This document shows positions 8,788 through 16,350 of a stretch of DNA of 64,000 bases, piece by piece. The translations under genes were made by a program, and so were the position numbers. Location of the stretch: positions 1,509,747 to 1,573,746 of the forward strand of contig CANMGS010000001.1 of the NCBI GenBank assembly GCA_947497475.1, written 5' to 3'. Origin of the DNA: an uncultured Amylibacter sp. (GTDB lineage Bacteria; Pseudomonadota; Alphaproteobacteria; Rhodobacterales; Rhodobacteraceae). Position 1 is the stretch's first letter; each line of letters begins with the position of its first letter. Under the pieces are notes generated by a model that made no database searches, was not told the origin of the DNA, and saw only the letters and a list, made by a program, of their open reading frames with translations.

Positions 8788-9603
8788 TTATCCCTTTGCC
8801 CCATTCGTAGGCCAATCGTGCGTTTCATCTGATGCGTCACGTGCCCAACGGTAGAAGGCATCATATAGCAACATACCTGCATCCAGTTGTGCGATATCAT
8901 CTTTGTACATGCGTGACAGTCCTAAAGAGGCTGCCATTAAGCCTGCAGCTTCTGGTGCGATGTCATGGCGGTCTGTGTCTGCGCCGCGTATGATGGTTGC
9001 CAGCTTTTTTAGGGCAGGGATTTCGAGACTGAACTCTTTGACCATTTTATCAAAGGTGCAATCGTCGCCGTCATGCGTCCAATAACAGTCTTCGACATCA
9101 AATGGTGTGGCGTTGAATTTTTCTGCAACGTTTAGGACTTGGGATGGAGAGACGAAAAGGAATTTTGCTTTTGGGTCGATGAAGCGGCGGATTAACCAAG
9201 GGCAGGCGATACGGTCTATTTTTGGGCGGTGACGGGTAACCCATAGGGTGCTGCCGTCTGGTTGATATGGTATCTTATCTGTTGGGATGAGAGGTAGGCC
9301 AGCTTCGCGCCATCCTACGATACCACCTTGGACGGTTTCACATTGTATGCCGTGGTGACGTAACAATGCAGCGGCACCTTGGCTGAGCTTTAGACCTTTG
9401 TGACATACTAGGATGGTTTTTTTGCCTTCAAGTTCGGGAATAAGGTCTTCGATCTTTGTAAAACAATGACGGCGTGCAGTTGGTATCAGGCGCGGATCTT
9501 GGTTGAAGTCCTCGTCAATACATACGTCTATGATGATAGGATAATCGGGAGTACCGATAAGACGGTTTAATTGGTTCGGTGTGATTTCTGTTGGGGCGGG
9601 CAT
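8788..9603 (-). CDS. Rhodanese and ChrB C-terminal domain protein (chromate resistance)
   Basis: Two-domain cytoplasmic protein of 271 residues. Residues 1-105 form a rhodanese-like domain with the active-loop Cys in VCHKGLKLS. Residues 115-260 match the ChrB C-terminal domain, with WVTRHRPKIDRIACPWLIRRFIDPKAKFLFV and FDVEDCYWTHDGDDCTFDKMV. ChrB proteins are linked to chromate sensing and chr operon expression. Here the N-terminal ChrB part is replaced by rhodanese, an arrangement known in several proteobacteria. First gene of the operon with chrA and the SRPBCC gene, preceded by the structured leader at 9604-9690. Its Shine-Dalgarno AAGGAAGG (9611-9618) partly falls in that structure. Confidence 0.85.
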   Translation of the reverse strand: MPAPTEITPNQLNRLIGTPDYPIIIDVCIDEDFNQDPRLIPTARRHCFTKIEDLIPELEGKKTILVCHKGLKLSQGAAALLRHHGIQCETVQGGIVGWREAGLPLIPTDKIPYQPDGSTLWVTRHRPKIDRIACPWLIRRFIDPKAKFLFVSPSQVLNVAEKFNATPFDVEDCYWTHDGDDCTFDKMVKEFSLEIPALKKLATIIRGADTDRHDIAPEAAGLMAASLGLSRMYKDDIAQLDAGMLLYDAFYRWARDASDETHDWPTNGAKG

Positions 9604-9690
9604 AGCGCATCCTTCCTTTGGCTAGGGTTATGGATGCGAAACTTGGGCTGGCGCCTCACGGGGCATTCGCGGTCCCCATGTAGGCAGTTT
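9604..9690 (-). promoter_or_regulatory. Structured 5' leader of the chr operon (candidate cis-regulatory RNA)
   Basis: Read on the minus strand toward the ChrB-like gene, the leader holds an 11-bp hairpin (arms 9674-9685 and 9653-9663, with one bulged A) carrying a 10-base loop (9664-9673). Five loop bases, GCGAA (9666-9670), are complementary to TTCGC at 9636-9640, which would make a pseudoknot. A second 7-bp hairpin pairs CGCATCC (9632-9638) with GGATGCG (9606-9612), covering the last bases of the Shine-Dalgarno. The pseudoknot and the second hairpin share 9636-9638, so they exclude each other. One pair of the first stem is a U-G wobble only in minus-strand RNA. A possible -35 TTGACG lies at 9709-9714; the -10 is unclear. 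Confidence 0.6.
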
Positions 9691-9779
9691 TTACAGAATA
9701 TGGTCTTTCGTCAAGGGGGAGGATTTGACTGTTAGGGTTTTAAGACTAATTTTAAAGCACATTGGGTGGAGGAAAGCTG

Positions 9780-10172
9780 ATGATGTTATTGCGTGCATTT
9801 TTTATTCTAGTGATGATGACGCTTCCTGTGAAGGCACAAGATATTGATATTCAACGGGTTATTTCAGGGCAGATCAACGCGTTTTTGGCGGATGACTTTG
9901 AGACAGCTTTTACCTTTGCTGCGCCTAATATTGTGAATATTTTTAAAACCGCAGATCGGTTTGGAACGATGGTACAGCGCGGGTACCCGATGGTGCATCG
10001 ACCTGCATCATTTCGCTTTGCAAAATTGAGCGATAAATCTGGCGAATGGTTGCAAAAGGTCGAATTAAAAGATGAGGCAGGGCGTTTGTTTATCGCTGAT
10101 TATGTGATGGAGCAAACCGAAACAGGCTGGAAAATCAAAGGGGTAAGTGTTTCAGAGGCGCCTAAAGCATAG
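9780..10172 (+). CDS. Secreted DUF4864-type protein
   Basis: Predicted periplasmic protein of 130 residues. The signal peptide MMLLRAFFILVMMTLPVKAQ begins at the ATG at 9780, chosen because GGAGGA (9768-9773) is placed correctly; a longer TTG frame from 9762 is less likely. The mature part has I..QI.AFLADDFETAFTFAAPNI...F and MVQRGYPMVHRPASF, fitting the DUF4864 family, whose function is not known. It stands alone, divergent from the chr operon. A 12-base palindrome (10175-10186) follows the stop. Confidence 0.7.
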   Translation: MMLLRAFFILVMMTLPVKAQDIDIQRVISGQINAFLADDFETAFTFAAPNIVNIFKTADRFGTMVQRGYPMVHRPASFRFAKLSDKSGEWLQKVELKDEAGRLFIADYVMEQTETGWKIKGVSVSEAPKA

Positions 10173-10268
10173 GTCAGCGTACGCTGGTCAAATTTTGTGT
10201 TAATATTTCATTGATAAATTCAACTTCGGAGTGATGGCCCAACTGGGTGTGTTCGAAGAGGATTTATT

Positions 10269-12563
10269 ATGAACAAAGTTATTACAGAAGGTGTTGTTTT
10301 ATCACCGCCCGCTTTTGGGGATGGGTTGGATGTATGGTCTAGCGAAGATGGTTTGGCGGGAGATCCAACATACGATGGGGCATCTAATGCAAGTTTGATT
10401 GCTGCGGATGCGGATTTTGGTACCTGTTTAGAGTTGGTGAAAACGCAAGATGTGCAAAAGCTACGCGCGCTTTTTGAAACTCCGATAGAGGCTGGGTGTT
10501 ATTTACGTGTACGAGCGCGTGTCAAAGCGATTGCGGGTGCCTTGCCGTCCGTGCGTATTGGGGCATGGGCCGGTCGTTCGGGCGGAACGCATTTACTTGG
10601 TGTTGTTGAGGTTGGCAATTCTATACAATTAACCACTTATGGTGAAATAGTAGAAGTGAGTGCAATTGTTGGATCTGGGTTGCGAACTGGTGTGGATTTG
10701 CCTTGGGGGCGCGATGCAACATTTGGGCATTTTGGGTTAGATTTCACAGGGAATACGGGTGGTGTTGTTCGTGTTGAAGATATCAAGATTGAAGATGTGA
10801 GTGCTGCTTTTCAAGGAGATCTGTTAGATGTAGTTGATGTCCGTGATTATGGTGCTGTTGGCGACGGTGTGACGGATGATACGGCGGCTTTTGAAGCGGC
10901 AGATGCGGCCGCTAATGGGCGCGATCTATTGGTTTCCGAAGGGCAGTATTTTCTAGCGCGGACAGTTACTTTGGCATCCTCTGTGAGCTTCCAAGGTACA
11001 TTAATCATGCCAGATACTGCTATTTTGCAGATTACGCAGAATTATAAATATAGCACATATCTGGAAGCTTTTGGGAATGAGACACTGGCCTTTAAAAAAG
11101 CCTTTCAAGCTTTGTTGAACTTTACAGACCATGATGCATTAGACTTAGAAGGTTATAGTATTTCACTTGATGAACCTATCGATCTGCATGCTGTCGTTGG
11201 TAATCGGAATAGTTTTTCTTCTCGGCGTGTTTTGCGTAACGGACAATTTCAAGCTCTTAATAATGCAAATTGGACTGATGATGTTGTTACATCCACTGCA
11301 AATTATTCTGCGAGTGATGCCACTAAACTTACAAATGTCTCAAATATTGCATCGATAGCTGTTGGGTCTTTGGTTGAAGGGTTCGGAGTGGGGACCGAAA
11401 TTTATGTTAGGGCTGTTGATGTAGGAACGAATACAATTACGTTAAGCAACCCATTATGGGGCGCGAATACGAGTCAATCATATACATTTACGCGGTTTAA
11501 ATACCTTTTAGATTTTAGTGGCTTCACATTTATATCACGCTTCACATTTGATAACATTGATTTCAACGGGAAAGGGTTTGCCAGTGCTGTGATGATTTCT
11601 CCGAACGGATTAATTTATCATTTCAAAGATTGTTTTTTCTCAAATAATAAAGACCGCTGCATCACATCTATCGGGCGCGGTTGTGCTGGAATGCTTATAG
11701 ATAGATGTCAGTTTTTGTCGAATGAGCAGCCATTGGATGTTGCAGATCGAAAGTCCATTGCATTTAATGCGAATGGGAACGATATAAAGTGTCGTGACAA
11801 TCGTGCGGTAAGATATAAACATTTTGGCGTGATTGGGGGAACTGGCAACATTGTAACTGGAAATCATTTTTTCCAAGGAGATAATGCAGGTGATGGTGAA
11901 CGCACGGCTGGCTTAATTTTTACAGCTGTGAATTGCAAAACAACTTTCAATGGAAATTATGTTGATAATTGTTTTATAGAATGGACGAATGAACATGATG
12001 CGACACCTGACTTTACGGCAGGATTTTCGTTTGGTTCTTTCACGATTACGGGGAATATTTTCTTTTCATCAGGTTCTGCAAATTGGTTTCGTTTCATCCA
12101 TATAAAACCATTTGGGACTGGGCAATTTATCAATGGTTTCACAATTACTGATAACCTTTTTAAAGCAATTTCTGGGCCAAGTTTAGATCGTGTAGACATT
12201 GTTAATACCACCCATGCTGACTTAAATCATACGCGAACAAGGAATTTAACGGTTACAGGTAATACGTATCATTCTGTAAATGAACGCATGGAAAATCCTG
12301 CGATTGTAAGTGTCTCGCGGTCCAGTCCAAATCAATCATGGGCGAATGATGTTTCAGAACACTTACCTTTTGGTGGGCGTACCAAAACGATAACGGCTAT
12401 TGTTCCTGAAGGACAAGTGTTGGATGCCGCGAACCGAGGTGTGTTTGAGCAACCATATGCATCTGTAGGGCAAGGGAGTAACGGCACTGAATTCAATGTG
12501 ACATGGTCGAAACCAGTTAAAGGGCGAGTGCAAGTTACTGTGCGAAGTGACACGCCTAATTAA
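10269..12563 (+). CDS. Right-handed beta-helix protein with pectate lyase 3 domain; GTA head-spike-like
   Basis: Large protein of 764 residues without a signal peptide. Residues 1-185 look like a beta-sandwich region (repeated strands around GGTHLLGVVEVGN and RDATFGHFGLDFTGNTGG). At about 195 the pectate-lyase-3 opening DVVDVRDYGAVGDGVTDDTAAF starts a long parallel beta-helix to about 690, with recurring N.F and TGN turns. The last 60 residues form another beta module. This is the layout of phage tail spikes and of secreted polysaccharide-binding proteins. I recall a widely conserved Rhodobacterales family of this size and think it corresponds to the gene transfer agent head spike GhsB, but this is from memory. 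Flanking genes are unrelated; the middle is AT-rich. Confidence 0.6.
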   Translation: MNKVITEGVVLSPPAFGDGLDVWSSEDGLAGDPTYDGASNASLIAADADFGTCLELVKTQDVQKLRALFETPIEAGCYLRVRARVKAIAGALPSVRIGAWAGRSGGTHLLGVVEVGNSIQLTTYGEIVEVSAIVGSGLRTGVDLPWGRDATFGHFGLDFTGNTGGVVRVEDIKIEDVSAAFQGDLLDVVDVRDYGAVGDGVTDDTAAFEAADAAANGRDLLVSEGQYFLARTVTLASSVSFQGTLIMPDTAILQITQNYKYSTYLEAFGNETLAFKKAFQALLNFTDHDALDLEGYSISLDEPIDLHAVVGNRNSFSSRRVLRNGQFQALNNANWTDDVVTSTANYSASDATKLTNVSNIASIAVGSLVEGFGVGTEIYVRAVDVGTNTITLSNPLWGANTSQSYTFTRFKYLLDFSGFTFISRFTFDNIDFNGKGFASAVMISPNGLIYHFKDCFFSNNKDRCITSIGRGCAGMLIDRCQFLSNEQPLDVADRKSIAFNANGNDIKCRDNRAVRYKHFGVIGGTGNIVTGNHFFQGDNAGDGERTAGLIFTAVNCKTTFNGNYVDNCFIEWTNEHDATPDFTAGFSFGSFTITGNIFFSSGSANWFRFIHIKPFGTGQFINGFTITDNLFKAISGPSLDRVDIVNTTHADLNHTRTRNLTVTGNTYHSVNERMENPAIVSVSRSSPNQSWANDVSEHLPFGGRTKTITAIVPEGQVLDAANRGVFEQPYASVGQGSNGTEFNVTWSKPVKGRVQVTVRSDTPN

Positions 12564-12574
12564 TCATATTCGAT

Positions 12575-12588
12575 ATGACATAGATCAA
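12575..12588 (+). promoter_or_regulatory. FNR/FnrL-type binding site upstream of usp
   Basis: ATGAC, four bases, ATCAA: matches the FNR consensus TTGAY-N4-RTCAA at 9 of 10 defined positions. It lies about 60 bases before the usp start. A class II arrangement would put the start of transcription near 12621-12623, with GCTAAT (12609-12614) as a modest -10. Universal stress genes are common FnrL targets in this order. Sequence match only. Confidence 0.5.
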
Positions 12589-12594
12589 AGATTG

Positions 12595-12631
12595 CCTTTG
12601 TTCCCTTTGCTAATGTCGAAGGGAACAAAGG
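12595..12631 (+). repeat. 13-bp perfect inverted repeat covering the usp Shine-Dalgarno
   Basis: CCTTTGTTCCCTT (12595-12607) is the exact reverse complement of AAGGGAACAAAGG (12619-12631), with an 11-base spacer. The right arm contains most of the usp Shine-Dalgarno AAAGGAG (12627-12633). As RNA this would be a strong hairpin hiding the ribosome-binding site; as DNA it could be an operator placed directly over the predicted -10 region. There is no U-tract, so it is not an intrinsic terminator. Confidence 0.75.
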
Positions 12632-12640
12632 AGACTGACC

Positions 12641-13048
12641 ATGTATAAACATATTCTTGTAACTGTTGCCCCTGATCATAGCCGTGACCTAACAGATGCG
12701 TTTAACGTTGCATCAAAATTACGGGAAGAAGGTGGCCGTGTCACTTTATTATCCGTTCTTGAAGGATTGCCGACATATGTCGCTCTGGAATTACCGCAAG
12801 AGCAGATGCAAAGAAATGCTGATAAGTTGAAAAAAGAACTATTAGAAGATGCGAAAAAACTACCTGATAGCGATGTTGAGGTTCTGATTGGCCATTCATC
12901 TAAGACTATCTTGGAATACGCAGGTGACAATGATGTAGATTGTATCACTATCGCATCGCACCGCCCAACGTATCATGATTACTTACTGGGATCGACAGCA
13001 TCACGTGTTGTGCGCCACGCCACTTGTGCGGTACATATTACACGCTAA
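12641..13048 (+). CDS. Universal stress protein (UspA family)
   Basis: Single-domain Usp of 135 residues: N-terminal strand KHILVTVAPD, then the Rossmann-like core, and near the C-terminus IASHRPTYHDYLLGSTASRVVRHATCAVHI. In ATP-binding Usps this loop reads G-2x-G-9x-G-S/T; here the first glycines are replaced (SHRP), so ATP binding is doubtful, while the LLGSTASRVVRHA end is conserved. Preceded by an FNR-type site and a dyad covering its ribosome-binding site, so expression is probably tied to low oxygen and to a further layer of control. Monocistronic or co-transcribed with the ABM gene 53 bases downstream. Confidence 0.9.
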   Translation: MYKHILVTVAPDHSRDLTDAFNVASKLREEGGRVTLLSVLEGLPTYVALELPQEQMQRNADKLKKELLEDAKKLPDSDVEVLIGHSSKTILEYAGDNDVDCITIASHRPTYHDYLLGSTASRVVRHATCAVHITR

Positions 13049-13101
13049 GGCGTTTTGGGAATACCCAACAATGTGGTAGATTGGGGCAAAGGAGATTTCT
13101 G

Positions 13102-13419
13102 ATGCCCCATATAAAAACCGATATATCTGCACAAACCGTATTAACAACTTTTGAAGTCACACCAGGGACTTGTCAGGACTTGCTTGATTTACTGACGGAT
13201 GCTTATCGCGACGTGATTAGTAAGCAGTCTGGGTTTATTGCAGCTGGGTTGCATGTGAATGACGCGCAAACGCGTATTGCTAATTATTCGCAGTGGGAAG
13301 ACCGTAACGATTTTCAAGCGATGTTGCGTACGGATGAGATGCGTAAACGGAACCGCGTGATTAACGAGATGTGTAAAAGTTTTGAGCCTGTCATGTATGA
13401 TGTGGCTGCGGTGTTTTAG
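13102..13419 (+). CDS. ABM (antibiotic biosynthesis monooxygenase-like) domain protein
   Basis: Small protein of 105 residues from the ATG at 13102, which is preceded by AAAGGAG (13088-13094). The sequence [39 protein letters not shown]...[18 protein letters not shown] fits the dimeric alpha/beta ABM ferredoxin-like fold; these proteins include quinol and haem-degrading monooxygenases and many uncharacterised members. No catalytic residues can be assigned. Its stop overlaps the convergent uvrB stop by 4 bases. Confidence 0.75.
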   Translation: MPHIKTDISAQTVLTTFEVTPGTCQDLLDLLTDAYRDVISKQSGFIAAGLHVNDAQTRIANYSQWEDRNDFQAMLRTDEMRKRNRVINEMCKSFEPVMYDVAAVF

Positions 13420-15602
13420 AACTTCCTTTGAGACTTGCCACGGTATGTCCGTGTCCCACCTTTACCAGCAGTGGAACGCCCTCCACGTTTAACGGCATCT
13501 TCAACTGCTGCGTCTACCGCGGATTGGCGTGCCAGAGGATCGTCGGCGATGGTCAACTCTACAGCTTCAAGTCGTTTAACCTCGTCACGTATGCGTGCAG
13601 CTTCTTCGAACTCTAAGTTCTCTGCGGCGGTCAGCATATCTTTGCGTAAACTGTCTAGATGGGCTTGCAGGTTTGCACCGACCAGTGGTTTTTTATCGAC
13701 TTTTGCTGTGATGCGGCTTTCATCGGTATCGGCCCCAAAGACGCCTTCAAGGACATCTTCCACATTCTTTTTGATCGTTGTTGGTGTGATGCCGTGCTCT
13801 TCGTTATAGGCTTGTTGTTTCGCACGGCGACGATTGGTTTCGCCAATGGCACGTTCCATGCTGCCTGTAATTTTGTCGGCATACATAATGACACGGCCAT
13901 CTGCATTACGCGCGGCGCGGCCAATGGTTTGGACGAGTGATGTTTCAGACCGTAAAAAGCCTTCTTTATCGGCATCAAGAATTGCTACGAGAGCGCATTC
14001 AGGAATATCCAAGCCTTCGCGTAGAAGGTTGATGCCGATTAGGACATCAAATGCACCAAGGCGTAAGTCACGCAGGATTTCAATCCGTTCGATTGTATCA
14101 ATATCAGAGTGCATGTAGCGCACACGAATGCCTTGTTCGTGCAGGTATTCTGTTAGGTCTTCGGACATCCGTTTGGTGAGTGTTGTGACCAACACACGGC
14201 TGCCTTGTTCTGCGACGATGCGGATCTCAGACAGTAGATCATCGACCTGTGTGTTCACTGGGCGGATTTCAACTGGTGGGTCCAACAATCCTGTTGGGCG
14301 GATCACCTGTTCTGCGAACACACCTTGTGCTTGTGCCAGTTCCCATTTTTGAGGGGTTGCTGACACAAAAATAGATTGGGGGCGCATGGCGTCCCATTCT
14401 TCGAACTTAAGTGGGCGGTTGTCTGTACATGACGGCAGGCGGAAACCGTGTTCGGATAGGGTGTTTTTGCGATTAAAGTCACCTTTATACATGCCACCGA
14501 TTTGGGGAACGGATACATGAGATTCGTCTGCAAATACGATCGCATCATCTGGGATGTATTCGAATAAGGTTGGTGGAGCTTCGCCAGGGGCGCGACCAGT
14601 CAGGTAGCGCGAGTAGTTTTCGATACCTGCGCATACGCCTGTTGCTTCTAACATTTCCAGATCGAATTTCGTGCGTTGCTCCAGACGCTGGTATTCTAAA
14701 AGTTTGCCGTCCTTTTCAAACTGTTTTAGGCGGATGTCTAATTCGGCTTTGATGCCTTTTATGGCCTGTTGCATTGTCGGGCGCGGTGTCACGTAGTGGG
14801 AGTTTGCGTAAATGCGCACCTTTTCCAATGTACCTGTTTTTTCACCTGTTAAGGTGTCAAATTCGGTGATGTTTTCCAATTCTTCACCAAAGAAAGAAAA
14901 TCGCCAGCCGCGATCTTCCAAGTGGGCTGGCCATACTTCTAGGGTGTCGCCGCGGACGCGAAAAGACCCACGTTGGAACGCTTGGTCGTTACGGCGGTAT
15001 TGTTGAGCCACGAGATCGGCCATGATTTTACGTTGGTCATATTCATTGCCAGCAATCAGGTCTTGGGTCATTGCAGTATACGTTTCAACAGAACCAATAC
15101 CATAGATACAAGATACGGAAGCGACGATAATAACATCATCGCGTTCTAATAATGCCCGTGTTGCTGAGTGGCGCATACGGTCGATTTGTTCGTTAATTTG
15201 GCTTTCTTTTTCTATGTATGTGTCTGAGCGGGCAACATAGGCCTCTGGCTGGTAATAATCATAGTAGCTGACGAAATACTCGACGGCGTTGTCAGGAAAA
15301 AATCCTTTAAACTCTGCATAAAGCTGGGCCGCAAGTGTTTTGTTTGGGGCAAGGATGATAGCGGGGCGTTGAGTGTGTTCTATCACTTTGGCCATGGTGA
15401 ATGTTTTACCTGTACCCGTGGCGCCTAAAAGGACTTGATTTTGTTCGCCTTCGTTTATGGCTTGTACCAGCTCTGCAATCGCTGTTGGTTGGTCGCCTGC
15501 AGGTTCAAACTCTGTATTCATCACAATCTTACGGCCGCCTTCCAATTTAAGCTTGGCATGGCGATCTGGAGTATTCAAAAGTGGTGGTGACGATAGGGTC
15601 AT
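13416..15602 (-). CDS. uvrB: Excinuclease ABC subunit B
   Basis: DNA damage recognition helicase of nucleotide excision repair, loaded by UvrA and recruiting UvrC. Walker A GATGTGKT lies at about 60-67, the beta-hairpin [11 protein letters not shown] follows, then the DESHV Walker B box, the helicase motifs [15 protein letters not shown] and IGRAARN, and a C-terminal UVR domain ([28 protein letters not shown]). The Arg/Gly/Lys-rich tail [18 protein letters not shown] is typical of alphaproteobacteria. The 728-residue length is normal. The N-terminal 25 residues before the conserved region are slightly long, so a start further in is possible. Confidence 0.97.
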   Translation of the reverse strand: MTLSSPPLLNTPDRHAKLKLEGGRKIVMNTEFEPAGDQPTAIAELVQAINEGEQNQVLLGATGTGKTFTMAKVIEHTQRPAIILAPNKTLAAQLYAEFKGFFPDNAVEYFVSYYDYYQPEAYVARSDTYIEKESQINEQIDRMRHSATRALLERDDVIIVASVSCIYGIGSVETYTAMTQDLIAGNEYDQRKIMADLVAQQYRRNDQAFQRGSFRVRGDTLEVWPAHLEDRGWRFSFFGEELENITEFDTLTGEKTGTLEKVRIYANSHYVTPRPTMQQAIKGIKAELDIRLKQFEKDGKLLEYQRLEQRTKFDLEMLEATGVCAGIENYSRYLTGRAPGEAPPTLFEYIPDDAIVFADESHVSVPQIGGMYKGDFNRKNTLSEHGFRLPSCTDNRPLKFEEWDAMRPQSIFVSATPQKWELAQAQGVFAEQVIRPTGLLDPPVEIRPVNTQVDDLLSEIRIVAEQGSRVLVTTLTKRMSEDLTEYLHEQGIRVRYMHSDIDTIERIEILRDLRLGAFDVLIGINLLREGLDIPECALVAILDADKEGFLRSETSLVQTIGRAARNADGRVIMYADKITGSMERAIGETNRRRAKQQAYNEEHGITPTTIKKNVEDVLEGVFGADTDESRITAKVDKKPLVGANLQAHLDSLRKDMLTAAENLEFEEAARIRDEVKRLEAVELTIADDPLARQSAVDAAVEDAVKRGGRSTAGKGGTRTYRGKSQRKF

Positions 15603-15674
15603 TCTACGGAGTTTTCCTTTTAAATAAACATGCAGCAGTTAGCAAAAAGTTCAAGACTGTTTGGCAAATTTAAT

Positions 15675-15693
15675 ATACAACTTTAAGTTGTAT
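15675..15693. repeat. 9-bp inverted repeat in the uvrB upstream region
   Basis: ATACAACTT and AAGTTGTAT flank a single T. The dyad lies about 75 bases upstream of the uvrB start and about 85 bases before the candidate RNA at 15761. It does not resemble the alphaproteobacterial LexA direct repeat GTTC-N7-GTTC. Together with the RNA it accounts for most of the 335-base gap 15603-15937; I see no small gene there. Confidence 0.5.
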
Positions 15694-15760
15694 TAATGTT
15701 TGTAGTGCGCAACCTATGCGAATATTTTTGTTGCAATTTACTTCGACTCACTGTTTATTC

Positions 15761-15893
15761 GAGGTGCAAGCAGCAAGACCGGTTGTCAGCTGAATATGTA
15801 CACACCCACCCCACCCCTCGCTCTACATATTCGGTTGGCGACCTTTCTCCCTAAAAAAACATATTGAATGTGGACTGAGGCTTGCACCTTTTG
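15761..15893 (+). ncRNA. Candidate structured small RNA (unassigned family)
   Basis: An outer stem pairs 15761-15771 with 15880-15890 (10 Watson-Crick pairs and a G-U). It encloses a 19-bp uninterrupted hairpin (arms 15781-15799 and 15825-15843) with a 25-base C-rich loop. Five pairs of this hairpin are G-U and would be A-C mismatches on the other strand, which argues for plus-strand RNA. A TTTTGCC...TTTT stretch follows the outer stem. A promoter-like TTGCAA (15731-15736), 17 bases, TTTATT (15754-15759) precedes it. Part of the hairpin arm could instead pair with ACATATT at 15860-15866. It could also be the 5' leader of the gene at 15938. Confidence 0.55.
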
Positions 15894-15937
15894 CCTGTTT
15901 TAGCGATAAGCAAGTAAGCAATCAGTTTGAGGCAACC

Positions 15938-16249
15938 ATGCTCGCACGTATTTATCAACCTGCACGTAATGCAATGCAATCTGGACAAGCAAAAACTAAA
16001 ACTTGGGTTTTAGAGTTTGCCCCAGAAGAAGCGCGCAAAGTTGACCCTTTGATGGGGTGGACAAGTTCAAGTGATATGAATGCGCAAGTGAAATTGAGCT
16101 TTGAGAGTAAAGAAGCAGCCATTGAGTATGCGACTGGAAAAGGGATTGCTTATAGGGTGTCTGAGCCGCAAAAACGTAAGCCTAATGTACGCAACGGCGG
16201 TTATGGTGAAAACTTCGCTACAAATAGACGAAGTGTTTGGACACATTAA
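15938..16249 (+). CDS. NDUFS4-like complex I accessory subunit (ETC complex I conserved region)
   Basis: Protein of 103 residues matching the family of the mitochondrial 18-kDa NDUFS4 subunit of NADH:quinone oxidoreductase, which sits at the N-module/Q-module junction. Key segments are ARIYQPARNAMQSGQ at the start, WVLEFAPEEARKVDPLMGWTSSSDMNAQVKLSF in the middle and YGENFATNRRSVWTH at the end. These supernumerary subunits are known in alphaproteobacteria, and the gene is typically not within the nuo cluster, as here. A GAGG precedes the ATG by 6 bases. tRNA-Arg follows after 6 bases and may be on the same transcript. Confidence 0.9.
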   Translation: MLARIYQPARNAMQSGQAKTKTWVLEFAPEEARKVDPLMGWTSSSDMNAQVKLSFESKEAAIEYATGKGIAYRVSEPQKRKPNVRNGGYGENFATNRRSVWTH

Positions 16250-16255
16250 AGGTAA

Positions 16256-16332
16256 GGTCCCGTAGCTCAACTGGATAGAGCATCTGCCTTCTAAGCAGAG
16301 GGTTTCAGGTTCGAGTCCTGACGGGATCGCCA
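16256..16332 (+). tRNA. tRNA-Arg (anticodon TCT)
   Basis: Complete cloverleaf: acceptor stem GGTCCCG/CGGGATC with one G-U pair, D stem GCTC/GAGC, anticodon stem TCTGC/GCAGA with loop CTTCTAA (anticodon TCT at 16290-16292, reading AGA), T stem TCAGG/CCTGA, discriminator G and an encoded CCA (16330-16332). No copy of its 3' end was seen elsewhere in the window, so there is no sign of an integrated element here. Confidence 0.97.
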
Positions 16333-16350
16333 TTTAATACATTGTGAAAA

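Noticed and set aside
9604-9690. SAM or SAH riboswitch in the chr leader
   Set aside because: The conserved cores I know for these classes are not present, and the downstream genes have no methionine-cycle role.
10175-10186. CAGCGTACGCTG palindrome as a terminator of the DUF4864 gene
   Set aside because: The loop would be nearly absent and the following AAATTTTG is a weak T tract; it may be only a chance palindrome.
15761-15893. 6S RNA, 4.5S RNA, tmRNA or RNase P RNA
   Set aside because: No symmetric central bubble, no GGAAGGAAGC-type SRP loop, no tag reading frame, and it is far too short for RNase P.
16256-16332. tRNA-Arg as an integration site with a genomic island downstream
   Set aside because: No second copy of the tRNA 3' end and no integrase were found; the downstream genes are ordinary metabolic genes without clear base-composition shift.
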